Source: Corbicula japonica (taxonomy: Eukaryota > Mollusca > Bivalvia > Venerida > Cyrenidae). Taken from it: a stretch of 64,000 nt of DNA. Positions 22,256 to 34,700 of this stretch are shown piece after piece (position 1 is the first letter of the stretch; each line of letters opens with the position of its first letter). The notes beneath the pieces were generated by a model. That model was given only the letters and a program-made list of their open reading frames with translations. It ran no database searches and was not told the origin of the DNA. The stretch is from NCBI GenBank assembly GCA_038501625.1, contig JAZAYU010000201.1, forward strand, positions 372,001 through 436,000, in the 5' to 3' direction. The position numbers were made by a program, and so were the translations under genes.

Positions 22256-25200
22256 ACAAACTCAGTACCACTTGTTGCAGACTGGTTCAGGGGAAGTAAC
22301 TTTAGCATGATAACCTTACTTCTCGCTGGAAAAAAGATAAGTTTTGCTGGTTAAAACAAGTTTTTTTTCTTTGATAATTATTGGAAATGAATGATTTTAA
22401 TGAAGTAGATTAAACAACATGTTCTGTAAAGAAGATGTTTCTGCAACATGAATAATATCTTTTCAAAAAATCAAACTTAATAAGATCAAAAACATTACTA
22501 CTTTCATGAGTAGTTGTTAGAATCTGTTGCCAGGTTATGTTAATTTATTACAAACATTGCTGTCAAAACCTCATGCAACATGAAAAACTCAGCATATATT
22601 ATGACATTAGCTCTGTGTGAATGAAAATTCAGGTTATAAGACATAAACTCTGTGAATTGAAAATAATTATTAAACAATTAACAATGTGAACATATTCCAT
22701 CATTTCTGAATTATATCCTAATTCTGTTTATCTGTTTATTATAGAGTTTATCCCTAGTACTATCATAACCTCTGAAGATATAACTAATTTTTCAAACAAT
22801 TTCATATCCCGTGTAACCCTGATGATAATAATTCCCAAGCAATAGTGTTTTAATATCTTGAAAAACATTGCAGGAATTTGCTGTTTTTCTGGACGAAGTA
22901 TGGGTCATAACTTATAAGTACTATTTAATTATTACTTAATGACCTTTACAACGTACATCTATTTTGATCAAAAGAATAATGGGCCCGGTTTCATATAGAC
23001 GATTACAGCGAATGTTGAGTTCCATGTGCCGTGTGGCCCAGCTTCATATATAGGTTGTTAGCGAACGTTAAAAACCAGCTCAATATAGGAATAATTATAC
23101 TAGCCACTAGTCTGATAATAAGTTTGCTTTGTCTTTATTTATATTTTATATATCATAACAAACTTTTATTGTAGCCAGTCTATTTTCTATCATACTGCAT
23201 TGAGAGAGATGTCTGTAACTATGAAGTTCAGATAGAGATGTAGACTGGCTCCAGATAATTAGTTGGAAAATTAATGAAAACAAAATACTTCATCACCTGG
23301 AATCCAGGTTAAGGAATAATATTTATAGCATTAACTATGGTCACGTGACTGCAGCACATGACTCAGTTATTCATCTGTCATGAACGCCATTTTTTATTGT
23401 GCGATTAAGAACTAAACAATTGTATTGCAGGAATCTAGAACTTTGCATTGTTAAACTTTATAATTTAAAAGAAGTTGCATATAAATTTTAACAATTTATC
23501 ATTACAAAGAATTAAACATATTTAATTTGCATGTCCCGTACTGTGGAATAAAGTAGGTCATCTGACCTGCAGCATGTTGTAAAAAAAAACACCAGTGAAC
23601 ATTGTTAGTGACTGCTGAACTCTTGTGAAATATCAAAAGTTAGTTGTTAATGTTCCATCGACATTTTATTCATAATGAGAAAAACACAGTTGTCCATGTT
23701 AGTGACATGCTATCTTTCCATTCCATTCAATTTGATTCTTTGTGTTAAATTGTTATCTTGGCATACTGTGAAATCTATACCAGATTCTTGAGGGAGTTTT
23801 AGTTCCTATTAAAGTATAGGTGGTGTTCTGCAGATTGATATGTAAAGTACATGCTTCTGGAGATAAAAAACCTAACACCTGTTAGTATTGTTTAAAAAAT
23901 ATATTGGATATCATATTATAACATGCCTTGTATCTCAACAGGGTTGATAATAGCAATTTGTTATATAGACACATGTATGTAATATATAAAGGGTGTGAAT
24001 CAAATCTTAATGTGGGTAAAGGAATTGTAGTGGGGATGGAGATCTATAGAATGATAAGAAGTTGACAGGCTTAGTAAAAAATTCTCCCAGGGTGGGGAGG
24101 GTAGGGTGTGGGTACCTGACTGACAAAATTATTCTTCAGGTTTGGGGCAGGTGGTGGTTCCCATGTCTACCCTACCCTGCCCCCATGCCCCCCATCTCCA
24201 CGTTTTTCTTTTCAATTTTTTAATAATTTTTACACTCAAACTGACAAAAGTTTCTTTCGGGGAGGGATGAAAGGTAGAACCACATTTCCCTACCAAACAA
24301 AGTACAGTTTTTTTAATTCCTAGAGTCACATCGGTAGCCATTTCATTAGGGTTAGGTGGTTCTTGGTGGTGGGAGTGTAGTGGCCTCCACTCCCTCAGAA
24401 AACTTAGTGAATCAAATCTTAAAGCATGGAAAGGGGTTGTAGGGGCATCTGTGTAATGATAACGAGTATTAATTTGCGAGATTTAAATCTCTCTATTGGC
24501 TGTTCAAACTTTCAAAATAATAGAACTAGCCGCCATTTCACCACTTTCATAGAACATGATCACATAATATTGAAAGAAGTTTTGCGCAAAAAATATTGCG
24601 TAAAACACAAAATTACGCCAAACATATCCATTTTCTCTTGTTAAATATCTGTCTTTTACCAATAAAATATTACAGATAAATGGTAAAATATATCGCGAAC
24701 TGTTTAAAAAATAAGGCTTTTTGACGTGATAACAATTATCGCGATCTAGATTATCAGGCGGGACCCTATGGGTTTCCATATCTGTGTGTGCAACTCATTT
24801 ACAAACAGTTTTTTTGGCTGTTATAAAATTTAAACTAATGAAAACACTTTTATACATGTGATAGGTTTATATTCTACATGCAAATATTTTTATCTCCTTT
24901 TTTTTCAAAAATAAAGTTATACGAATTACCTTGTAAAATCAAGAAAACTTTGACATACGGGGTCACCGCATCATGTAGAACCATGGTACAGCTTATTGTT
25001 GATAAACTCAAATCTGAAGTGCAGTTGCTTTGTTCAGTAAAGTTTTAATTTAGTGGTGAAGAGAATGAGATCGATCCTTAACTCTTCCTTTCTATTTATT
25101 TACTTTTTTATGTGTAAGACCAGGGTCAGGTGTGTTGGAGTTTTACCTTAGGCATCCTAAGGAAAAGAACCAATAATGCTTCGCAAACTGAGGCATCTTC

Positions 25201-25892
25201 CCTATCGTAGACTCTCCCAACTAAAAAAGTCTCCCAGAGGCCTTGAAAAGTTAGGCAAAAATAAATAAATACAAAGACAGTAAATGCAGCATTAGGTTAA
25301 GCATTAGAATGTGGTGCATGTCTGGTCGAATGTATTCGGTGGTACAATTTTGAGTGCGGACCCATGATATGATACGAAGAAATGGGTCAGTATTCATGCT
25401 TTTATGAAATAGTTAAAAGATTAAACCAGCATATGTGTATGTGCAATATTTATTACATTAAATACTATTGATGCTCACAGCAATATCAAATGAATATTTT
25501 GATTGAAAAACAGAAAATTTTAATTGTAAATGTATTCCAAATGGTCATTTTATTCAAGCCTGCTCTAGCTGTTTTCACTAAAACAAAGAAACCCTGTAAG
25601 TCCTGGATAAAAAACTAGGTAAAAACCTAACCTTCAGTGATCATAATATTCGGTAGAAATACTTTGGTTAATACAGTCACTTTTTTATGTTTCAATAATT
25701 GATGGACTTACTCATGGTTTGTTTTGTCTAACATGATACTGTGATAACACTCAGGATGATAAAATATTGGCGCTATGCGGAAAAATGATGCCTATACCCT
25801 TGACACCGTGTATATAGATCTACAATACTGTGAAAATACAGGGTCATCTCATTTGCTTGACCGTCAGTCATGGTTATGTGTACACTGAAGAC
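22256..25892. other. Long non-coding stretch with minor repeats
   Basis: Two diverged copies of about 53 bp (GGCCCGGTTTCATATAGACG near 22983 and GGCCCAGCTTCATATATAGG near 23036) lie in tandem. An imperfect inverted pair AGCCAGTCTA...CTATC (23173-23191) and GATAG...TAGACTGGCT (23231-23250) follows. A G/C-skewed patch with weak mirror symmetry lies at 24080-24190. The 70-, 72- and 91-residue frames at 24129-24779 overlap on opposite strands and look random. No exon that I could support. Confidence 0.4.
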
Positions 25893-26001
25893 CTTCTTGA
25901 TGCATAGATCTGGCACTCTTCTTGATGCATCTGGCACTCTTCTTGATGCATCTGACACTCTTCTTGATGCATCTGACACTCTTCTTGATGCATCTGACAC
26001 T
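25893..26001. repeat. 21-bp minisatellite
   Basis: CTTCTTGATGCATCTGACACT repeats about five times; the first copy carries a 4-base insertion. Because the unit is seven codons, both strands stay open (SDASRRV on minus), which explains the 65- and 75-residue frames here. Confidence 0.9.
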
Positions 26002-26161
26002 AAACAATTTCCAATGTTATTGCCTGTATGTTTGGTTTTAACTTCGAACTTTGAATTGTATATATGAAGAAGAGGGTTATACAGTAACTGTCACAAACTT
26101 TGTGGAACTGATGGACAGAAAATAAACAAACCAACAATCTGACGACTCAAGAGAAGCTCAT

Positions 26162-26580
26162 TTAAAGACCCAGTCCTAAACTTAAGTAACAATTATACTT
26201 CTGAAAAATCATATTTGTCCGTATAGACTCCAATATATAAACCCTCTAACAGAACACAAAAGGTCCGATTGAATTCTCTCTTAAAAATGGGATTTTCAAT
26301 GATATTGTTAAATTATAGTTAACGAACTTTTAAGAAGCTAAATATAGTGGAGGTATTATTTAGCAACTATTTTTAACGAAGAGACCACTTCATGCGCAAT
26401 CTCGATTTTTGTGACATTTCGGAAATCCTACTTTCGCTTATAGTCACGTGGACCAAATTTATTTTAGTAAATTAAAATTTTATTAGACCGAACTTATGCT
26501 GCAAATTTGTGCCTATAGTTCCAAATACATGTAATATTTCATACAAAGAGCGGGTAAAATTGAAGTAATGTCCCTTTAAG
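26162..26580. mobile_element. Candidate diverged MITE with TTTAAAG ends
   Basis: The left end TTTAAAGACCCAGT and the right end AATGTCCCTTTAAG are imperfect inverted matches. The interior is AT-rich with no open frame. The inverted match is short and degenerate, so this is a weak call. Confidence 0.3.
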
Positions 26581-26612
26581 CTTTGTTGTTTGTAGTGGTT
26601 TAGCTATTAGAA

Positions 26613-27247
26613 CCCTCTACTCCATAATTTTATTGATATTGTGTGCACAGTGTAGATCCAGACAAGACAGCACATCTGTGCCCTCTGATCAGGATCTACA
26701 CTGTTCACATCTGTGCCCTCTGATCAGGATCTACACTGTTCACATCTGTGCCCTCTGATCAGGATCTACACTGTTCACATCTGTGCCCTCTGATCAGGAT
26801 CTACACTGTTCATATCTGTGCCCTCTGATCAGGATCTACACTGTTCATATCTGTGCCCTCTTATCAGGATCTACACTGTTCACATCGGTGCCCTCTGATC
26901 AGGATCTACACTGTTCACATCTGTGCCCTCTGATCAGGATCTACACTGTTCACATCTGTGCCCTCTGATCAGGATCTACACTGTTCACATCTGTGCCCTC
27001 TGATCAGGATCTACACTGTTCACATCTGTGCCCTCTGATCAGGATCTACACTGTTCATATCTGTGCCCTCTGATCAGGATCTACACTGTTTGCTTTTAAA
27101 CTCATTAGGTTATTTCTGATCAAGATGCAACCAGTGCAGATCCTGATCTGATGGTACAGATGTGCTGGCTGATCTAGATCTACACTGGCTGTACATGTGT
27201 TATAGTATTATAGTTATATATTTACAAGTATTATAGAGAGTAAAGGG
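26613..27247. mobile_element. TTAA MITE swollen by an internal 35-bp tandem
   Basis: The left part (CCCTCTACTCC then CAGTGTAGATCCAGAC) and the right part (GTGCAGATCCTGATCTGATG, then AGTAAAGGG and TTAA at 27248-27251) are ordinary family sequence. Between them one internal piece has been multiplied, taking the element from about 235 to 635 bp. Confidence 0.8.
26671..27090. repeat. 35-bp tandem array, 12 copies
   Basis: The unit ends GATCAGGATCTACACTGTT, and that end recurs every 35 bases from 26705 to 27090 with only scattered substitutions. It corresponds exactly to the 'GTGCC..CTGATCAGGATCTACACTG' block of the MITE. The 61-residue open frame here cycles through all three frames and is not a gene. 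Confidence 0.95.
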
Positions 27248-27251
27248 TTAA

Positions 27252-27740
27252 GAAAATATTTAATTTAATCTGTATTGTTTTTTATTGATTAATAAAATAA
27301 AAACAGAATAAAAAAATCATTTAGAACTAACAATTATCGATATCGTTTAAAAATTTGAACAGTTTTTTTAATAATCAGTTTGACTTATGTCTGTTAGAAC
27401 AATAAAACATTAATATTAATAAAAATTAAGGAAGAGATCAAATTTGAAGTAGATAAGAAAATGTATCATTTAAATAGACTACTGAATACAGTACTTTTAT
27501 TTATATAAAAATTATATCAATGAATTGGTTTCACTCTGTAGCTACTGTTTTGATATTTCCACCAATGACATGATCCTGTGAGTCTATTTCTAAATCATTA
27601 AAAGAATTATTAATGCGCCATTTTGAAGTCATGGAATTGCCATTGTTTTTATTCTCTGATGAGCGTTTTAATAAACTGAAACATTGGAATAAATTAACAA
27701 ATAATAGTTTTCCTGTTTGTATAAAGTTATTCATTTTTTT
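27252..27740. other. Non-coding, nothing recognised
   Basis: AT-rich. A 67-residue minus frame at 27531-27734 has no recognisable motif and no flanking splice sites that I could identify. Confidence 0.35.
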
Positions 27741-28310
27741 GTGTCACCTGCGAGTAGACACATAGGGATCCTATTGTCCATCGGCGGCGGCGGCGGCGGC
27801 GGCGGCGTCATCCTGTAGTCCCAAAGCTTTAACATGAAATTTAATGTTGCCTATAACTTGGAAAGTACTTGTCCTATTCACTTCGTACTTGGAATATATC
27901 ATCATGAACAGCAACATCGGTAACAATAAGAATGATAACTCCTGTTTGACTATTTTTGAGTTATGCCTCTTTCAAATGCAACTTTAACATGAAACTTAAT
28001 GTTGCCTTTAACTTTATATGTCCTATATATTCACTTCATACTTGGAATATCATCATCATAAATACAACATTGCTTACAACAAGAATGATAACTCCTGTTT
28101 GAAAATTTTGAGTTATGCCCCTTTCAAATGCAACTTCAACATGAAACTTAATATTTAGTTAAGCCCTCTTTGAATGCAATTGAGGTGACATGTGTGTTCC
28201 ATACAACACCAATCAACTTGAATTAAATCTTTTTATCATATAAGATTTAGTATAGGCCCACATTTCAACTTTTTGCTGGCAGGCGACACGTGTTCTGCGG
28301 AACACCAAAT
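27741..28310 (+). mobile_element. Helentron/pearl-like composite element 3 (about 153-bp core)
   Basis: The left end GTGTCACCTGC has its own hairpin partner GACAC (27757-27761). A (GGC)n microsatellite of about nine units follows at 27782-27808. The core has about two and a half units of 152-155 bp, marked by TTTAACATGAAATTTAATG at 27828 and its relatives at 27983 and 28135. At the right, GCAGGCGACAC is the inverted partner of the left end, and a hairpin GTGTTC-TGCG-GAACAC (28290-28305) closes the element. The order of parts matches elements 1 and 2. No protein is encoded. Confidence 0.7.
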
Positions 28311-28753
28311 TCTATTCTTATTTCTTCTTATTGTAATTTTACTAATTGACATTAATGTCAAAAGATTTTATGTGAAATTTAAGAATTTCAATTAATTATT
28401 TTTATTTTGGTTTTTCAAGACAATCACCTGTAGGTGCTTGATGTTGGTGAAAACTGAGAATTGGAATTTAACATTGATCGTTGACATCAATTGACAGATA
28501 CTTCTCCGAGCTGTTTTTTGCTTTTGGCACATGCTTCTGTGAACTGTAATAAATATTCAGTCATTTTGTTGTCCAGTATGTTGAAAAATTAAAGTTATTT
28601 GACCTGAATTGACTGCATCCGTGCAATACACACAGTTTCAACTGTCATATAGAATGGTAAAGAATTAAAGAAACACAACAACTACTTAAATTTATGGGCT
28701 AGCATTTATGGGCTAGCAATTAACCCTATCAGTCCATTGAGATTATGTATACA
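28311..28753. other. Non-coding left flank of the satellite
   Basis: AT-rich unique sequence with a perfect 14-bp tandem duplication TTTATGGGCTAGCA at 28691-28718, just before satellite monomers begin. Confidence 0.4.
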
Positions 28754-31700
28754 ATGACAATCAGTGACATCAGCATCACACCCTTCGTGCCCGCCAATCA
28801 CCGTCACAATCAGTGCTACATCAGCATCACACCCTCCATGCACAGCCCATCACAGTCACAATCATTGACATCAACATCACACACTGTGCCCAGCCCATCA
28901 CAGTGACATCATCAGCATCACACCCTCCATGCACAGCCCATCACAGTCACAATCATTGACATCAACATCACACACTGTGCCCAGCCCATCACAGTGACAT
29001 CATCAGCATCACACCCTCCATGCCCTTGACGTTCACAGTCAGTGACATCATCAGCATCGCACTCCTCGTGCCCAGCATTTCATGGTCATAATCAGTGATA
29101 TCAGCAGCATCTCACCCTCTGTGCCCAGCCTATCACAGTCACAATAAAGGACATCATCAGCAACACACCCTCTGTGCCCAGCCCATCATGGACACTATCA
29201 AGGACATCATCAGTATCACATATTTCATGCCTGGCCCATCACGGCCAAAATCAGTGACATCACCAGCATCACATCCTCTGTGCCCAGCCCATCACGGTGG
29301 CAATGAAGGACATCATCAGCATAACACCGTCCGTGCCCAGCCCACCACAGTCACAATCAGTGTTAGCATCAGCATCACACCCTCCATGGGCAGCCCATCA
29401 CAGTCACAATCAGTGACATGATCAGCACCACACTCTCCGTACACAGCCCATTAATGTCACAATCAGTGACATCATCAGCATCAGACCCTCTATGCGCAGC
29501 CCATCACTGTCACAATCATTGACATCATCAGCATCACACTCTCTGTGCCAAGCTCATCATGGTCACAGTCAGTGACATCAACAGCATCACACCCTCTGTG
29601 CCCAGCCCATCATGGTCACAGTCACTAACATCATCAGCATCACAGCCTCGGTTCCCAGCTCATCATTGTCACAATCAGTGACATAAACAGCATCACAGTG
29701 CAGCCCATCACCGTTCACAATCATTGACATCATCAGCATCACACGCTCTGTGCCCAGCTCATCATGGTCACAGTCAGTGACATCATCAGCATCACAACCT
29801 CGGTTCCCAGCTCATCATTGCACAATCAGTGACATAAACAGCATCACAGTGCAGCCCATCACCGTTCACAATCAGTGACATCACCAGCATCACACACTCT
29901 GTGCCCTTCATGATCACAATCAATGACATCATCAGCATCACACCCTCTGTGCCCAGCTCATCATGGTCACAGTCAGTGACATCACCAGCATCACACCCTC
30001 TGTGCCCAGCCCATCACGGTCACAGTCAGTGACATCATCAGCATCACAACCTCGGTTCCCAGATTCATTGTCACAATCAGTGACATAAACAGCATCACAG
30101 TGCAGCCCATCACCGTTCACAATCAATGACATCACCAGCATCACACACTCCTTGCCCTTCATGATCACAGTCAATGACATCATCAGCATCCCACCCTCTG
30201 TGCCCAGCCAATCATGGTCACAAGCACTGATATTAGCATCACACCCTCTTTGCACAGCCCATCACAGTCACAATCAGTGACATCATCAGCGTCACATCTT
30301 CCATGCCCAGCCCATCACAGTCACAATCAATGATATCATTAGAATCACACCCTCTGTGACCAGCCCATCATGGTCACAATTAGTGACATCATCAGCATCA
30401 CACCCTCTGTGCCCAGCCCATCACAGTCACAATCAGTGATATCATCAGCATCACACCCTCTGTGCCCAGCCAATCACAATCAGTGATATCATCAGCAGCA
30501 CACCCTCTGTGCCAACACCCATCACAATCAGTGATATCATCAGCATCACACCCTCTGTGCCCAGCCAATCATGGACACAATCAGTGACATCATCAGCATC
30601 ACACCCTCTGTGCCAGGCCCATCACAGTTACGATCAGTGATATCATCAGAAACGCACATTTCATGCCCAGCCTATCACAGTCACAATCAAGGACATTATC
30701 AGCATCACACCCTCTGTGCCCAGCTCATCACGTTCAAAATAGGTGACATAATCAGCAACACACCCTCTCTACCCAGCCCTTCATGGTCACATTCAGTGAC
30801 ATCATCAGCATCACACCCTCTGTGCCCAATCCATCAGGGTCACAATCAGTGATATCATCAGCATCGCACATTTCATGCCCAGCCCATCACCATCGCAATC
30901 AAGGACATCATCAGCATCACACCCTCTATGCCCAACTCATCACAGTCTCAATCAAGGACATCATCAGCATTACACCCTCTGCCCAACCCATCATGGACAC
31001 TATCAAGGACATCATCAGCATCACACCCTCTGTGCCCAGCCTATCACGGTCACAATTAGTGACATCATCAGCATCACACACTCTGTGCCCAGCCCATCAT
31101 GGTCACAATCAGTGACATCATCAGCATCACACCCTCTGTGCCCAGCCCATCACGGACACTATCAAGGTCATCATCAGCATCACACCCTATGCACAACCCA
31201 TCACAGTGACAATCAGTGACATCAGCAGCATCACACCCTCATGCCCAGCCCATTACAATCACAATCAAGGACATCCTTGGCATTACACCATGCGTGCGAA
31301 GCACATCACGGTCACAATCAAGAACATCATCAGCATCACACCCTGCATGCCCAGCCCATCAGGGTCACAATCAAGGTCATCATCAGCATCACACCCTCTG
31401 CCCATCCCATCACAGTCACAATCTGTGACATCATCAGCATCACACCCTCTATGCCCAGCCCATCAGGGTCACAATCAATGACATCATCAGCATCACACCC
31501 TCTCCCCATCCAATCATGGTCACAATCAGTGATATCATCAGCATCACTCACTCTATGCCCGGCCCATCAGGGTCACAATCAATGACATTTTCAGCATCAC
31601 ACCCTCTGTCCCAGCCCATCACGATCACAATCAATGACATCATCAGCATCACACCCTCAATGCCCAGCCTATCACCATCACAATCAATGACATCATCAGC

Positions 31701-34700
31701 ATCACACCCTCTGTGCGCAGCCCATCATGATCACAATCAATGAAATCATCAGCATCACACCCTCTGTGCCCAGCCCATCACGATCACAATCAATGACATC
31801 ATCAACATCACTACCTCTGTGCCCAGCACATCACGATCATTATCAATGACATCATCAGCATTACACCCTCTGTGCCCAGCCCATCACGATCACAATCAAT
31901 GACATTATCAGCATCACACCCTCTGTGCCCACTCCATCACAGTAACAATCACAGACATCATCAGCATAACACCCTCGGTGCCCAGCCCATCATGGTCACA
32001 ATCAAGGACATCATCAGCATCACACCCTCTGTGCCCAGCCTATCATGGTCACAATTAAGGCCATCATCAGCATCACACCCTCTGTGCCCAGCCAATCATG
32101 GTCACAATCAAGGACATCATCAGCATCTCACCCTCTGTGCCCAACTCATCAAAGTCACTATCAAGGACATCATCAGCATCTCACCCTCTGTGCCCAGCCT
32201 ATCATGGTCATAGTCAAGGCCATCATCAGCATCACACCATCTGTGCCCAGCTGATCAGGGTAACAATCAAGAACATCATCAGCATCACACCCTCTGACCA
32301 ACTCATCACGGTCACTATCAAGGACATCATCAGCATCTCACCTGTTGTGCCCAGCCCATCACGGTCACTATCAAGGACATCAGCATCACACGCTCTGTGC
32401 CCAGCTGATCACTGTCACTATCAAGAACATCATCAGCATCACACCCTCTGCCAAACCCATCTTGGGTACTATCAAGGACATCAACAGCATCCCACCCTCT
32501 GTGCCCAGCCTATCATCGTCACTATCAAGGTCATCATCAGAATCTCACCCTCTGCCAAACCCATTACGGTCACAATCAAGGTCATCATCAGCATGTCACC
32601 CTCTGTGCCCAGCCAATCATGGACAATATCAAGGACATCATCAGCATCTCACCCTCTGTGCCCAACCTATCACGGACACTATCAAGGTCATCATCAGCAT
32701 CTCACCCTCTGCCAAACCCATTACGGTCACAGTCAAGGTCATCATCAGCATGTCACCCTCAGTGCCTAGCCAATCATGGACAATATCAAGGAAATCATCA
32801 GCATCTCTCCCTCTGTGCCCAACCTATCATGGTCACTATCAAGAACATCATCAGCATCACACCCTCTGCCAAACCCATCACGGTCACAATCAAGGTCATC
32901 ATCAGCATCTCACCCTCTGTGCCCAGCCAATCATGGACAATATCAAGGACATCATCAGCATCTCACCCTCTGTTCCCAACCTATCACGGACACTATCAAG
33001 GTCATCATCAGCATCTCACCCTCTGCCAAACCCATCACGGTAACAATTAAGGTCATCATCAGCATGTCACCCTCAGTGCCCAGCCAATCATGGACAATAT
33101 CAAGGACATCATCAGCATCTCACCCTCTGTGCCCAGCCAATCATGGACAATATCAAGGACATCATCAGCATCTCACCCTCTGTGCCCAACCTATCACGGA
33201 CACTTACAAGGACATCATCAGCATCTCACCCTCTGCCAAACCCATCACGGTCACAATCAAGGTCATCATCAGCATCTTACCCTCTGTGCCCAGCCAATCA
33301 TGGACAATATCAAGAACATCATCAGCATCTCACCCTCTGTGTCCACCCTATCATGGACACTATCAAGGTCATCATCAGCATCTCACCCTCTGCTAAACCC
33401 ATCTTGGTCACAATCAAGGTCATCATCAGCATGTCACCCTCTGTGCCCAGCCAATCATGGACAATATCAAGGACATCATCAGCATCTCACCCTCTGTGCC
33501 CAACCCATCACGGTTACAATCAAGGTCATCATCAGCATCTCACCCTCTGCTAAACCCTTCACGTTCACAATCAAGGTCATCATCAGCATGTCACCCTCTG
33601 TGCCCAGCCAATCATGGACAATATCAAGGACATAATTAGCATCTCACCCTCTGTGCCCAACCTATTACGGACACTATCAAGGTCATCATCAGCATCTCAC
33701 CCTCTGCTAAACCCATCATGGTCACAGTCAAGGTCATCATCAGCATGTCACCCTCTGTGCCCAGCCAATCATGGACAATATCAAGGACATCATCAGCATC
33801 TCACCCTCTGTGCCCAACCTTTTACGGACACTATCAAGATCATCATCAGCATCTCACCCTCTGCTAAACCCATCACGGTCACAATCAAGGTCATCATCAG
33901 CATGTCACCCTCTGTGCCCAGCCGATCATGGACAATATCAAGGACATAATTAGCATCTCACCCTCTGTGCCCAACCTATCACAGACACTATCAAGGTCAT
34001 CATCAGCATCTCACCCTCTGCTAAACCCATCATGGTCACAATCAAGGTCATTATCAGCATGTCACCCACTGTGCCCAGCCAATCATGGACAATATCAAGG
34101 ACATCATCAGCATCTCACCCTCTGTGTCCAACCTATCACGGACACTATCAAGGTCATCATCAGCATCTCACCCTCTGCTTAACCCATCTTGGTCACAATC
34201 AAGGTCATCATCAGCATGTCATCCTCTGTGCCCAGCCAATCATGGACAATATCAAGGACATCATCAGCATCTCACCCTCTGTGCCCAACCTATCATGGAC
34301 ACTATCAAGGTCATCATCAGCATCTCACCCTCTGCTAAGCCCATCACGGTCACAATCAAGGTCATCATCCGCATGTCACCCTCTGTGCCCAGCCAATCAT
34401 GGACAATATCAAGGACATCATCGGCATCTCAACCTCTGTGCCCAACCTATCACGGACACTATCAAGGTCATCATCAGCATCTCACCCTCTGTGCCCAGCC
34501 AATCATGGACAATATCAAGGGCATCATCAGCATCTCACCTTCTGTGCCCAACCTATCATGGTCACTATCAAGAACATCATCAGCATAACACCCTCTGCCA
34601 AACCCATCACGGTCACAATCAAGGTCATCATCAGCATCTCACCCTCTGTGCCCAGCCAATCATGGACAATATCAAGGACATCATCAGCATCTCACCCACT

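Noticed and set aside
24129..24779. Cluster of 70-91 residue frames on both strands
   Set aside because: They overlap on opposite strands, have unremarkable composition, and no supported splice sites or repeated conservation.
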